Of a stretch of DNA of 64,000 nucleotides, positions 15,155 through 23,855 are shown piece by piece. The position numbers and the translations under genes are program-made. The DNA is from Bradyrhizobium sp. ARR65 (GTDB lineage Bacteria > Pseudomonadota > Alphaproteobacteria > Rhizobiales > Xanthobacteraceae): the NCBI RefSeq assembly GCF_000472385.1, contig NZ_AWZU01000011.1, positions 120,052-184,051 on the forward strand, read 5' to 3'. Each line of letters opens with the position of its first letter. The stretch's first letter is position 1. A model generated the notes under the pieces. The model saw nothing but the letters and a program-made list of their open reading frames with translations. It was not told where the DNA came from and searched no databases.

Positions 15155-18100
15155 GTGCTGATCAAGAGAACAGAGCGTTCCGAAGCCGCATCGCGTGGAT
15201 CCGTCGCGGCCACCCTGTCCGGGCAGGTCGGCGGACTTGACCGCCGCGCATTCCTGCGGCGTTCCGGCCTCGCCGGAGGCGCGCTGGCTGCACTGGGGAC
15301 ATTGCCGATCGGAGGTGTCCGCAAAGCGGACGCCGCCGTCGCCGGCCCACTGTCTGCAGGTGCGACCGTTCGCAAGAACGTCTGTACGCATTGCGCGGTC
15401 GGATGCACGGTGACGGCGGAAGTGTTGAACGGGGTATGGATTGGTCAGGAGCCGAGCTGGGATTCTCCAATCAATCGGGGATCGCATTGCGCCAAGGGAG
15501 CGTCGGTACGTGAACTGGTGCACAGCGAGCGCCGTCTGCGCTACCCGATGAAGTTTTCCGGCGGTCAATGGTCGCGTGTCTCCTGGGACACTGCCATCGA
15601 TGAGATCGGCGACAAGTTGATGCAGGTTCGCGAGAAGTCCGGCCCGGATTCCGTCTACTGGCTCGGATCAGCCAAGATGACGAACGAGGGCGCCTATCTC
15701 TTCCGCAAGCTAGGCGCGTTCTGGGGCACCAACAACACCGACCATCAGGCGCGCATCTGCCATTCGACGACAGTCACGGGCGTAGCCAATACATGGGGCT
15801 ACGGCGCCATGACCAACAGCTTCAATGACATCAGAAATTCGAAGACCCTGATCATCTGGGGCGGAAATCCGGCGGAGGCCCATCCTGTATCGTTGCAGCA
15901 TCTGCTCGAAGGAAAGGAGTTGAATAGGGCCAATTTCATCGTTGTCGACCCGCGTCTGACGAGGACCGCGGCGCATGCGACCGAATATGTGCGGTTGCGG
16001 CCCGGCACCGACATCCCCGTGCTCTACGGGATGATGTGGCACGTTCTCAAGAACGGCTGGGAGGACCGGGAGTTCATTCGGCAACGCGTCTATGGCTTTG
16101 ACGATCTTCGCAAGGAAGTCGAGAAGTGGACGCCGGACGAGGTCGAGCGCGTCAGCGGGGTGCCGCCTGCTCAGCTCGAGCGGGTCGCCAAGATGTTCGC
16201 CACAGAGAAGCCTTCGACACTGATCTGGTGCATGGGCCAGACGCAGCACACGGTCGGCACGGCCAATGTGCGAACGAGTTGCATTGCGCTTTTGCTTACT
16301 GGAAACGTGGGCAAGCCGGGCACGGGCGCAAACATCTTCCGTGGCCACGACAACGTCCAGGGCGCAACGGACGTGGGTCTCGATATCGTGACGCTGCCGT
16401 TCTACTACGGCCTTGCCGAAGGCGCCTGGAAGCACTGGGCGCGGGTCTGGGAAGTCGATTACGATTATCTGGCCTCGCGCTTCAGCGATAAGAAGCAGAT
16501 GGAAACGCCAGGTATTCCGCTGACCCGCTGGTTCGATGCCACGATCCTGCCGAGGACAGATGTCGCGCAGCAGGACAATATCAAGGCGGTGTTCGTACAG
16601 GGACACGCCAGCAACAGCATCACGCGCATTCCCGAATCTCTAAAGGGACTGAAGGCGCTCGAACTGCTGGTGGTCGCCGACCCGCATCCAACGACATGGA
16701 CGTCGCTCTCGGTCGAGGCCGGGCGCAAAGATGGTCTCTATCTTCTCCCCATCGCTACTCAGTTCGAGTGCAAGGGATCGCGGGTCGCCTCAAACCGCTC
16801 GCTGCAATGGGGTGAGCAGATCGTCAAACCGGTGTTCGAATGCAAGGATGACCTTGAGCTGATCTATCTGATGGCGAAGAAGTTCGGTTTTGCAGACAAG
16901 ATGTTCAAAAACATCAAGGTCGAGAACAATCTCCCCGAGGCCGAGGACGTGCTGCGCGAGATGAATCGCGGTAGCTGGTCGACCGGCTATTGCGGCCAGT
17001 CGCCGGAGCGGCTCAAGGCACATATGAAGAACCAGGCCAAATTCGACCTGGTGACCATGCGCGCACCCAAGGACGATCCGGAAGTCGGAGGCGACTATTA
17101 CGGGCTGCCGTGGCCATGCTGGGGCACGCCTGAGATAAAGCATCCCGGATCGGCGCTGCTCTACAATACCAATCTCCATGTGATGGATGGCGGTGGCACG
17201 TTCCGGCCGCGCTTCGGTCTCGAGCGCGAGGAGAAGCTGCCCGACGGCACCACACGGAAGGTCAGCCTGTTGGCAGAGGGCTCGTATTCAAAGGGTTCGG
17301 CGATTCAGGACGGCTATCCCGAGTTCACGCTCGCGGTGCTGAAGAAGCTCGGCTGGGACAAGGAGCTGACCGAGGCCGAGATGGCCACCATCACCAGGGT
17401 CAATCCTGCCAACCCCGATACGGTCTCCTGGTCGCTCGACCTGTCGGGGGGCATCCAGCGCGTTGCACTGATGCATGGCTGTGTGCCTTACGGCAACGGC
17501 AAGGCACGCATGAATGCGTTCGGCTTGCCGGATCCCATTCCGGTCCATCGCGAGCCGATCTACACCCCGCGCGTCGAATTGGTCGCAAAGTATCCGACCT
17601 TGCCTGACGCAAAGCAGTTCCGCGTGCCCAACATCGGCTTCTCGGTGCAGAAGGCTGCAGTAGACAAAGGGATCGCCAAGCAATTTCCGCTGATCCTGTC
17701 CTCTGGTCGCCTCGTGGAATATGAGGGCGGTGGCGAGGAGACGCGCACCAATCCGTGGCTCGCCGAACTGCAGCAGGACATGTTCATCGAGATCAATCCG
17801 TCTGATGCCGCTGATCGCGGCATCAAGGACGGCGGCTGGGTCTGGGTGAGCGGCGCCGAAAACAACTCGCGCGCCAGGATGAAAGCGCTGGTCACTGAAC
17901 GGGTCGGGAAAGGGGTTGCCTGGATGCCGTTCCACTTCGGCGGCTGGTTCGGCGGCAACGATCTGCGCAAGAACTATCCCGCGGGTACCGACCCGATCGT
18001 GCTCGGCGAGAGCGCAAACACGATCACGACCTACGGCTATGATCCCGCGACCGGCATGCAAGAGCCCAAGGTTACGCTCTGTCAGATCGTCGCGGCTTGA
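15155..18100 (+). CDS. fdhA: Respiratory formate dehydrogenase catalytic (alpha) subunit
   Basis: A 981-residue molybdopterin oxidoreductase that oxidises formate to CO2. Arg30-Arg31 of LDRRAFLRRSG are the Tat signal. The [4Fe-4S] ligands are Cys77, Cys80, Cys84 (CTHCAVGC) and Cys112. The active-site position in ARICHST is Cys202 followed by His203, so this is the selenium-independent form. Downstream come FRGHDNVQGATD, EYEGGGEETRTNPWL and the molydopterin-dinucleotide-binding C-terminus (WVWVSGAENNSRARMKALVT). GTG at 15155 follows GAGGGAGG at 15142-15149. It ends 14 bases before the iron-sulfur subunit start. Localisation is periplasmic, membrane-bound via the beta and gamma subunits. No fdhD or fdhE was seen in the window. 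Confidence 0.95.
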   Translation: MLIKRTERSEAASRGSVAATLSGQVGGLDRRAFLRRSGLAGGALAALGTLPIGGVRKADAAVAGPLSAGATVRKNVCTHCAVGCTVTAEVLNGVWIGQEPSWDSPINRGSHCAKGASVRELVHSERRLRYPMKFSGGQWSRVSWDTAIDEIGDKLMQVREKSGPDSVYWLGSAKMTNEGAYLFRKLGAFWGTNNTDHQARICHSTTVTGVANTWGYGAMTNSFNDIRNSKTLIIWGGNPAEAHPVSLQHLLEGKELNRANFIVVDPRLTRTAAHATEYVRLRPGTDIPVLYGMMWHVLKNGWEDREFIRQRVYGFDDLRKEVEKWTPDEVERVSGVPPAQLERVAKMFATEKPSTLIWCMGQTQHTVGTANVRTSCIALLLTGNVGKPGTGANIFRGHDNVQGATDVGLDIVTLPFYYGLAEGAWKHWARVWEVDYDYLASRFSDKKQMETPGIPLTRWFDATILPRTDVAQQDNIKAVFVQGHASNSITRIPESLKGLKALELLVVADPHPTTWTSLSVEAGRKDGLYLLPIATQFECKGSRVASNRSLQWGEQIVKPVFECKDDLELIYLMAKKFGFADKMFKNIKVENNLPEAEDVLREMNRGSWSTGYCGQSPERLKAHMKNQAKFDLVTMRAPKDDPEVGGDYYGLPWPCWGTPEIKHPGSALLYNTNLHVMDGGGTFRPRFGLEREEKLPDGTTRKVSLLAEGSYSKGSAIQDGYPEFTLAVLKKLGWDKELTEAEMATITRVNPANPDTVSWSLDLSGGIQRVALMHGCVPYGNGKARMNAFGLPDPIPVHREPIYTPRVELVAKYPTLPDAKQFRVPNIGFSVQKAAVDKGIAKQFPLILSSGRLVEYEGGGEETRTNPWLAELQQDMFIEINPSDAADRGIKDGGWVWVSGAENNSRARMKALVTERVGKGVAWMPFHFGGWFGGNDLRKNYPAGTDPIVLGESANTITTYGYDPATGMQEPKVTLCQIVAA

Positions 18101-18114
18101 GAGGAGCAACGTAC

Positions 18115-18711
18115 ATGGCTCGGATGAAATTTCTCTGCGACGCCGACCGGTGCATCGAGTGCAATGCGTGCGTGACCGCCTGCAAGAACGAGCACGAAGT
18201 GCCCTGGGGCATCAACCGGCGCCGCGTCGTTACCATCAACGACGGCAAGCCGGGCGAGCGATCCGTCACGATGGCCTGCATGCATTGTACGGACGCGCCC
18301 TGCGCGGCGGTCTGCCCGGTGAACTGCTTCTACACGACGGCCGACGGTGTCGTGCTTCACTCCAAGGATCTGTGCATCGGCTGCGGCTATTGCTTCTATG
18401 CCTGTCCGTTTGGTGCGCCGCAATATCCAAAGATCGGTAATTTCGGCTCGCGCGGCAAAATGGACAAATGCACGTACTGCGCCGGCGGTCCCGAGGCCGA
18501 TGGCAGCAAGGAAGAATACGAGAAGTACGGGGCGAACCGTCTCGCCGAGGGCAAATTGCCGCTCTGCGCCGAGATGTGCTCGACCAAGTCGTTGCTCGCC
18601 GGTGACGGTGAAGTCATCGCCCAGATCTACAAGGAGCGCGTCATGAAACGCGGTTACGGCTCTGGCGCCTGGGGCTGGAAAACCGCGTATCGCGAAACCA
18701 TCGAGTCTTGA
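18115..18711 (+). CDS. fdh3B: Formate dehydrogenase iron-sulfur (beta) subunit, FDH3 type
   Basis: A 198-residue electron-transfer subunit with four [4Fe-4S] cysteine groups: CIECNACVTACKNEH, CMHCTDAPCAAVCPVNC, CIGCGYCFYACPFG and the split pair CTYC ... CAEMC. It takes electrons from the catalytic subunit and passes them to the cytochrome b subunit. It is shorter than E. coli FdnH (about 294) and lacks its C-terminal membrane helix, matching the FDH3 subtype. The ATG at 18115 has a GAGAGGAG site. The absence of a signal peptide implies Tat hitch-hiking with the alpha subunit (inference). Confidence 0.95.
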   Translation: MARMKFLCDADRCIECNACVTACKNEHEVPWGINRRRVVTINDGKPGERSVTMACMHCTDAPCAAVCPVNCFYTTADGVVLHSKDLCIGCGYCFYACPFGAPQYPKIGNFGSRGKMDKCTYCAGGPEADGSKEEYEKYGANRLAEGKLPLCAEMCSTKSLLAGDGEVIAQIYKERVMKRGYGSGAWGWKTAYRETIES

Positions 18712-18754
18712 GGCGGCGCGGCATGCGAAGCGCGCAAGCTATCGGGAGGAGTTC

Positions 18755-19765
18755 ATGGCCTCTTTCGAGCGGTTGATTTCTTTGACTGTCGGCGCGTTGG
18801 CATTTCTGTTGATTCTGACGGCGTCAACACCATCCATCGCCCAGCAGGATCAGGTCAATCCGACCGCGAGCTCCGTGAGGGAGCAGCAGCTTCTCCGGGA
18901 GTTCGACCGAATACAGGGGCGCGTCAGCATTCCCGATCAGCGTTCCAGCGTCCTCGTGCAGCCGGCCGGGCGCGAGTGGCGTGAATTTCGGACAGTAGCG
19001 CTGCGCTGGGTCGGCGGAATTGCGATCCTGGGCATGCTGGCCGTGCTCCTGATCTTTTATCTCACCCGCGGCATGGTTCGGCTCGAAAGCGGACGTTCCG
19101 GTCGGACCATCGTGCGCTTCACGACCTTTGAGCGTTTCGTGCACTGGATGACGGCGACCTGTTTCATCGTGCTCGCGATTTCGGGGCTGAACATCACCTT
19201 CGGCCGGCCTTTGCTGCTGCCGCTGATCGGCTTCGAGGCGTTTTCCGAATGGTCGCAATGGGCGAAGTACGCTCACAACTATCTGAGCTTCCCCTTCACG
19301 ATCGGCGTCGTGCTGATCTTCCTGATGTGGCTCGCCGGGAATATCCCAAACAAGGTTGATGTCGATTGGCTCAAGCGAGGCGGCGGCATCATCGGACACG
19401 ATCAGCCGCCGGCCTACCGCTTTAATGCCGGCCAGAAGGCGATTTACTGGATCGTAGTCATCGGCGGCGGTCTGGTTGCGGCCAGCGGATATCAGCTCAT
19501 GTTTCCCTTCTACCTGTCAGGCATTGAAGGGATGCAACTCGCGCAAGTTGTCCACTCCGTCGTCGCGGTTCTGTTCATAGCGGCGATGCTGGCTCATATC
19601 TACATCGGCACGATCGGAATGGAAGGTGCCTTCGAAGCAATGGGATCGGGTACCGTGGACATGAACTGGGCCAAGGAGCACCACAGCCTGTGGCTCGAAG
19701 AGGAGAACGCGCGCACCGGTGCCAATGATGCGCGACGGCAACCGGCCGCCACGCCAGCGGAATAG
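18755..19765 (+). CDS. Formate dehydrogenase gamma subunit, cytochrome b556
   Basis: A 336-residue membrane subunit that holds two b hemes and reduces quinone. An N-terminal signal-like helix (residues 8-28) and a periplasmic stretch precede five hydrophobic segments. Candidate heme ligands are the histidines in ERFVHWMTA, AKYAHNYLS, QVVHSVVAVL and LAHIYIGTIG. The long N-terminal extension (about 85 residues before the first core helix) is typical of the FDH3 gamma type and absent from E. coli FdnI. GGGAGGA lies before the ATG. It is the last gene of the operon. Confidence 0.94.
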   Translation: MASFERLISLTVGALAFLLILTASTPSIAQQDQVNPTASSVREQQLLREFDRIQGRVSIPDQRSSVLVQPAGREWREFRTVALRWVGGIAILGMLAVLLIFYLTRGMVRLESGRSGRTIVRFTTFERFVHWMTATCFIVLAISGLNITFGRPLLLPLIGFEAFSEWSQWAKYAHNYLSFPFTIGVVLIFLMWLAGNIPNKVDVDWLKRGGGIIGHDQPPAYRFNAGQKAIYWIVVIGGGLVAASGYQLMFPFYLSGIEGMQLAQVVHSVVAVLFIAAMLAHIYIGTIGMEGAFEAMGSGTVDMNWAKEHHSLWLEEENARTGANDARRQPAATPAE

Positions 19766-19787
19766 GCGGGTCGATTTCATCGGCTGA

Positions 19788-19910
19788 TCAGAGGCGCACT
19801 GCGCTCGTCGCAAAGGCCTGCTGGACCGGTTCTTGAACTTGGTTCAGGACAACAACGCCGATCGCCGCGATCACGATCGCGGCTGCGCAACCCAATAAAA
19901 ACGCTTTCAT
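19788..19910 (-). CDS. 40-residue single-pass membrane protein
   Basis: A 40-residue product with one hydrophobic helix (AFLLGCAAAIVIAAIGVVVL) and a short polar tail, NQVQEPVQQAFATSAVRL. GGAG precedes the ATG at 19910 by 7 bases. I recall near-identical short proteins (MKAFLLG...LNxVQEP...AF) in many Bradyrhizobium genomes, unnamed. It lies convergent to the end of the fdh operon. Topology and function are not established. Confidence 0.75.
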   Translation of the reverse strand: MKAFLLGCAAAIVIAAIGVVVLNQVQEPVQQAFATSAVRL

Positions 19911-20214
19911 AGCCGTTCTCCGCAACGGAAAGTCATGGCAAAAGATGGGGGCTTCGGCCAAACCGCGCAAACTGCGGGCGGCCGCGGAAGGTGTGCGTAA
20001 CCCGCCGGTGGGTGAGCCGAAGCTGCTGCCGTGTCTGACGCAAATGTCGTCGGACGTGATGTCGAGATCGTGCCTTGCCTTCGAGCCGCCGGCCTCTCCC
20101 ATGTCCTGGCAAGCTATTGAAGCGGCCTCTCCGCGCTCCAGGGCGGATAGCGCCTGGCAGCATGGCCATACCTCGGTTCGCCCGGAGCAGCGAAACGTGA
20201 GGGCGACGCAGGCC
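19911..20214. other. Intergenic, no convincing gene
   Basis: About 300 bases between two minus-strand small genes. Overlapping ORFs on both strands read as low-complexity Arg/Pro/Ser-rich sequence and were rejected. No hairpin terminator or promoter was recognised with confidence. Confidence 0.4.
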
Positions 20215-20475
20215 TCAGCCGTAAAGGTCGCTGCTGATGCCGTATTCCTCGTAGATGCTCAAGGGGTTAAGGTGAGGGTTGAGCCGGCATTTGGCTTGCG
20301 CCAGATGCAGGCGGACGGTCGCCGGCTCCCGGCCGTTGGCGAGCAGCTTCCTGATGTCCTCCATGTGGGCCCGCGGCTGGTGCTTCGACGGGAGCTGTTC
20401 CAGCGCAACGAAGGCGGTTGCCAAGGCTTCGGTGACGACCCATTCGTCGTGGCCCGTGATTCCCTTTCTGGGCAT
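20215..20475 (-). CDS. Conserved hypothetical protein, 86 residues
   Basis: A soluble, mostly helical protein. The frame extends far upstream, but from the ATG at 20475 (GGAG 8 bases upstream) the product reads like a genuine protein: EWVVTEALATAFVALEQLPS, then a charged helix, and ISSDLYG at the end. The upstream extension is low-complexity. No domain is recognised and no neighbour suggests a role. Confidence 0.6.
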   Translation of the reverse strand: MPRKGITGHDEWVVTEALATAFVALEQLPSKHQPRAHMEDIRKLLANGREPATVRLHLAQAKCRLNPHLNPLSIYEEYGISSDLYG

Positions 20476-20858
20476 CGGCGCACTCCACATGCTGTGGCAA
20501 GGCCCATTGTAGCCCGATCCGGTGTTCGCTGCCACGTTGCTTTGTGCGGAGAAATCGGGGGATTTGCCAAGGGCGCGGCCGGTCCGCAGGAAGCCGAATA
20601 GAGGAATCATATACCGTTCGGGATGAAGCATTCGGAATCGGGGTTGAAAGCGGCTCGCTCGTGCGCCTAAATGGCGGCGCCGGTTCGCTGCGCGGGGGGA
20701 CAAACGCTGCCGGACCTCACTTCCGTTGCCCTGCTGTTACAACAGTGGCGTAAGCCCGATTAAGAGTGGGACTGACTGCGGCTGTTCCGGCCCTGCGTCC
20801 GGAAGGCAAGACTTCGCGCACGAACGAGAGACGAAACACCTACCGCCACGGGGCACCC

Positions 20859-21233
20859 ATGCGATTCCTGAGCTTCGTCTACCACTTCGTCACTGATTTC
20901 GCGTTGCTGGCCTCGGTCTATTTCAGCCTGAACTACATCGAGAAATACAACAACCGCGCGGTCCTCGCGCTCCTCGTGTTGATCTATGCCGGCCTGCGCG
21001 CCGTCTCTGCCGTGCGCTCATTCTTCTTCTACCAGCGGATCGAACGGCTGGAGGCGGAGGGACGCAAGCTCGTCTCTCTGATCACCGACGGCGGTGCAGT
21101 CTCGCCGCTGCGCAAGCAGACCATTCAGGATGTCAGCGTGCTGCGCCGTGACAACGAGCTGAAGGCCTACATGGACCTGTTCTTTCTGGCGCTCGTAGTG
21201 CTGCTCTGCGTCGCCAAGATCGTGACGGATTGA
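20859..21233 (+). CDS. Membrane protein of unknown function, 124 residues
   Basis: Three hydrophobic segments (VTDFALLASVYFSLNYI, AVLALLVLIYAGLRAVSAV and the C-terminal LFFLALVVLLCVAKIV) separated by a charged cytoplasmic helix (YQRIERLEAEGRKLVSLI). The ATG at 20859 opens the protein-like region; earlier in-frame starts add a low-complexity tail. No family is recognised. Short inner-membrane proteins of this design are common in this genus. Confidence 0.7.
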   Translation: MRFLSFVYHFVTDFALLASVYFSLNYIEKYNNRAVLALLVLIYAGLRAVSAVRSFFFYQRIERLEAEGRKLVSLITDGGAVSPLRKQTIQDVSVLRRDNELKAYMDLFFLALVVLLCVAKIVTD

Positions 21234-21354
21234 GTGGGACCAACGGGGGCCGAGTAGCCGAGCAGGGTGGGCAAACCGCAAGCGTGCCCACCAATCCCGA
21301 TCTGCAATGCGAATGGGTGGACACGTTGCTGACGCGCCTTTGCTCGCCCTGATG

Positions 21355-21654
21355 CTAAACATGATTCCGCATCCTCGCAGCGCGTCGCCGCGAGACGAAT
21401 TTCAGCCAGGGCGCCAAATGGAAGGCGCTCATCAGCAGGTACATCGGCACCATTCCGCTTAGGGGCGAGGCATGTGCGCTCGTGCAGAGCATGTCCGTTG
21501 CGCCACCACCAAGAACAGACGTCAGCAGCGCCATCGTTGCGAAGGTCGGGGCCGCCGCCAGAGAGAGCCAGTCGGCCGCGCCAAGGGCGGTGCCATTGCC
21601 GCTTCTGGCGCAGGCACCTGCAGTTTCACGTTGAGTGGCCGTCCAGTCGACCAT
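21355..21654 (-). CDS. Small conserved membrane protein, 99 residues
   Basis: GAGGAGG precedes the ATG at 21654, fixing the start inside a longer frame. The product begins MVDWTATQRETAG and has two hydrophobic parts (AADWLSLAAAPTFATMALLT and GMVPMYLLMSAFHLAPWL) with a basic tail (RRRAARMRNHV). I recall close, unnamed relatives in Bradyrhizobium with the same AAPTFAxMALLT...DMLC...HASPLSGM pattern. Function unknown; probably an inner-membrane protein. Confidence 0.75.
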   Translation of the reverse strand: MVDWTATQRETAGACARSGNGTALGAADWLSLAAAPTFATMALLTSVLGGGATDMLCTSAHASPLSGMVPMYLLMSAFHLAPWLKFVSRRRAARMRNHV

Positions 21655-21745
21655 GATGGCCTCCTCGCTAGGACGTACTGGTTTGTGGCCGTGAGATAGA
21701 CTAGGACCGAGCAGCGGTGAGAGTGACAAGTGTGGCGGGATTCAA

Positions 21746-22966
21746 ATGGACTCGCTCATCACGGCCGCGGGCCGGGCGCTCGCGGCGGGTGATCCCCTGG
21801 GTGCGCTGAAGCGGGTCGCGTTGCGCGACGATGCGCCTGCGCTCGCGCTTCGCGGCATCGCGATGGCGCAGCTCGGCGATCTCGTTCGCGCCAAGGCCCT
21901 GCTGCGAATCGCGACGCGTGCGTTCAGTCCGAAAGAGGCGGTCGCCCGGGCGCGGTGCGTGGTGGCCGAGGCCGAGATCGCGCTGGTTTCGCGCGACCTG
22001 GGATTTTCGGCGAAAGCGCTCGATGCGGCGCAGGCGACGCTCGAAGCGCACGGCGATCGCGTCAATGCCGCCCATGCGCGGTATCTCGAGGTCCGGCGCC
22101 TGCTCCTGATCGGACATCTCGACGAGGCCGAGCGCCGGCTTGCCGTACTCGACCCCACGCCGTTGCCGCCGGCCTCACGAGCCGTCCATGAACTGGTCGT
22201 TGCCGGGATCGCAATGCGACGCCTCCGGACGAAAGCGGCGCGCGAAGCGCTCGTGCGGGCCGAGCGCGCCGCGCGGCACGCGGCCATCCCGGCGTTGATC
22301 GCCGAGGTCGAAGGCGCGTCCCTCGTGCTGAACACGCCCGCGGCGCGACTGATTGCCAATGGCGAGGCGCGACCGCTTCTGCTCGAGGAGGTCGAGAGAT
22401 TGCTGGCATCGGACGCGCTCGTCGTGGACGCATGTCGCCATGCCGTACGTGATGCGACCAAGGTGATCTCGCTGACGACGCGTCCGGTGTTGTTTGCACT
22501 CGCGCGCGCCTTGGCCGAAGCTTGGCCGAATGACGTGCCCAGGGGCACGCTGGTCGCCCGAGCTTTCCGAGGAAAGCACGCCGATGAATCGCATCGCGCG
22601 CGGCTGCGCGTGGAAATCGGGCGGCTTCGCCGCGTTCTTCGCACGTTCGCCGATATCAGCGCGACGAGGGAAGGCTTTGCACTGGTGCCGCGCAGTGCGC
22701 GCAAGGTGATCGTGCTGGCGCGGCCGGTCGAAGAGGCGCACGCGGCGGTGCTCGCTTTTCTCGCCGACGGCGAGTCCTGGTCGAGCTCCGCACTGGCGCT
22801 GGCGCTTGGTGCCAGCCAGCGGACCGTGCAGCGCTCGCTCGACGAGCTTGCCGCAGCCGGCAAGGTGCAATTCTTTGGCCGCGGCCGCGCGCGCCGGTGG
22901 GTGACCCCGCCCGTGCCCGGATTCGCGACCACCTTGTTACTCCCGGCTCCTCTGCCCGCGGACTAG
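21746..22966 (+). CDS. Transcriptional regulator-like protein with two winged helices
   Basis: A 406-residue protein. Residues 1-230 are Ala/Arg-rich helical repeats resembling TPR pairs. Residues 250-335 resemble an OmpR-type winged helix (PRGTLVARAFRGKHADESHR, the VEIGRLRRVLR recognition region, then REGFALVPRSA). Residues 340-395 form a second winged helix of DeoR/ArsR style (LALGASQRTVQRSLDELAAA, GKVQFFGRGRARRW). A TPR sensor with DNA-binding output is likely. It is followed 35 bases later, same strand, by the beta-propeller gene. The regulated target is unknown. Confidence 0.72.
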   Translation: MDSLITAAGRALAAGDPLGALKRVALRDDAPALALRGIAMAQLGDLVRAKALLRIATRAFSPKEAVARARCVVAEAEIALVSRDLGFSAKALDAAQATLEAHGDRVNAAHARYLEVRRLLLIGHLDEAERRLAVLDPTPLPPASRAVHELVVAGIAMRRLRTKAAREALVRAERAARHAAIPALIAEVEGASLVLNTPAARLIANGEARPLLLEEVERLLASDALVVDACRHAVRDATKVISLTTRPVLFALARALAEAWPNDVPRGTLVARAFRGKHADESHRARLRVEIGRLRRVLRTFADISATREGFALVPRSARKVIVLARPVEEAHAAVLAFLADGESWSSSALALALGASQRTVQRSLDELAAAGKVQFFGRGRARRWVTPPVPGFATTLLLPAPLPAD

Positions 22967-23001
22967 GATCGCGCCATCAAACTCCTGGCGAGGATCGAAA
23001 C

Positions 23002-23637
23002 ATGAAGAGAGCGGCGGCCGAAATCATCCGCGAATATGGGCCTTTTCCGGGTGTCGAAAAGGTGCATGGAGTCACCTATGACGGCGAGCAGGTCTGGTTC
23101 GCGACTGGGGACAGGCTGAGCGCGTTGGACCCGGCGAGCGGGACCATGCAACGCTCGATCGATGTCGCAGCACATGCAGGAACGGCTTTCGACGGCCGGC
23201 ACCTGTTTCAGATCGCCGAGGATCGCATCCAGAAGATCGATCCGAAGAGCGGACGGGTGCTCGCCACCATCCCTGCGCCTGGCGCCGGCGGAGATTCCGG
23301 GCTCGCCTGGGCCGAGGGGGCGCTCTGGGTGGGCGTGTATCGGGATCGCAAGATCCATCAGATCGATCCCGAAACGGGGAGGATTCTTCGCACCATCGAG
23401 ACCAATCGCTTCGTCACCGGCGTGACCTGGGTCGAGGGCGAGCTTTGGCACGGCACCTGGGAAGGTGACGAGAGCGATGTGCGGCGAATAGATCCGCAGA
23501 CCGGCGAGGTGCTGGAGCGGCTCGATATGCCGCCCGGCATCGGCGTCTCCGGGCTCGAATCCGACGGCGGCGACCAGTTCTTCTGCGGCGGTGGCAACAG
23601 CGGCAAGGTGAGGGCCGTCCGCCGGCCGAGGCGATGA
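23002..23637 (+). CDS. Cytoplasmic beta-propeller protein, Vgb/glutamine-cyclotransferase-like
   Basis: A 211-residue protein with repeated blades of the form W-x-G...I-x-x-IDP-x-(T/S)G-x-(I/V): RIQKIDPKSGRVLATI, KIHQIDPETGRILRTIET, DVRRIDPQTGEVLERLD. That is about five blades, short for a full propeller. The ATG at 23002 follows GCGAGGA. No signal peptide, so it should be cytoplasmic. Similarity to virginiamycin B lyase or glutamine cyclotransferase is at fold level only; no catalytic assignment is justified. Probably co-transcribed with the upstream regulator. Confidence 0.75.
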   Translation: MKRAAAEIIREYGPFPGVEKVHGVTYDGEQVWFATGDRLSALDPASGTMQRSIDVAAHAGTAFDGRHLFQIAEDRIQKIDPKSGRVLATIPAPGAGGDSGLAWAEGALWVGVYRDRKIHQIDPETGRILRTIETNRFVTGVTWVEGELWHGTWEGDESDVRRIDPQTGEVLERLDMPPGIGVSGLESDGGDQFFCGGGNSGKVRAVRRPRR

Positions 23638-23680
23638 GTTTCGCGGAAGCGCGAAGAACCCACCGCAATCCCAAGCCCGA

Positions 23681-23819
23681 CCGTCATTCCCCGCCAACGG
23701 GGCGGCGCGAATGCGCCGCCCGATGACAGGCTCCGGCGGGAGATCCAGTACGCGCCGTCTGACTTTAACACAACGGTCTCGGGAATACTGGGTCGCCCCG
23801 GTCAGGCCGGGCGACGACG
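23681..23819. repeat. Composite palindromic intergenic repeat
   Basis: Contains a GCGGCGCGAATGCGCCGC hairpin and a second unit reading GGTCGCCCCGGTCAGGCCG followed by GGCGACGACG. Both fold on themselves. The second unit resembles a dispersed palindrome I associate with Bradyrhizobium intergenic regions. It lies between the ends of two convergent genes and could act as a bidirectional stop. Confidence 0.55.
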
Positions 23820-23855
23820 AGGGAGTTGGGGACGCCCTTCCGACTGAGCAGCTGC

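Noticed and set aside
19945..20601. Plus-strand 218-codon ORF
   Set aside because: Low-complexity translation, no ribosome site, and antisense to a better small gene at 20215-20475.
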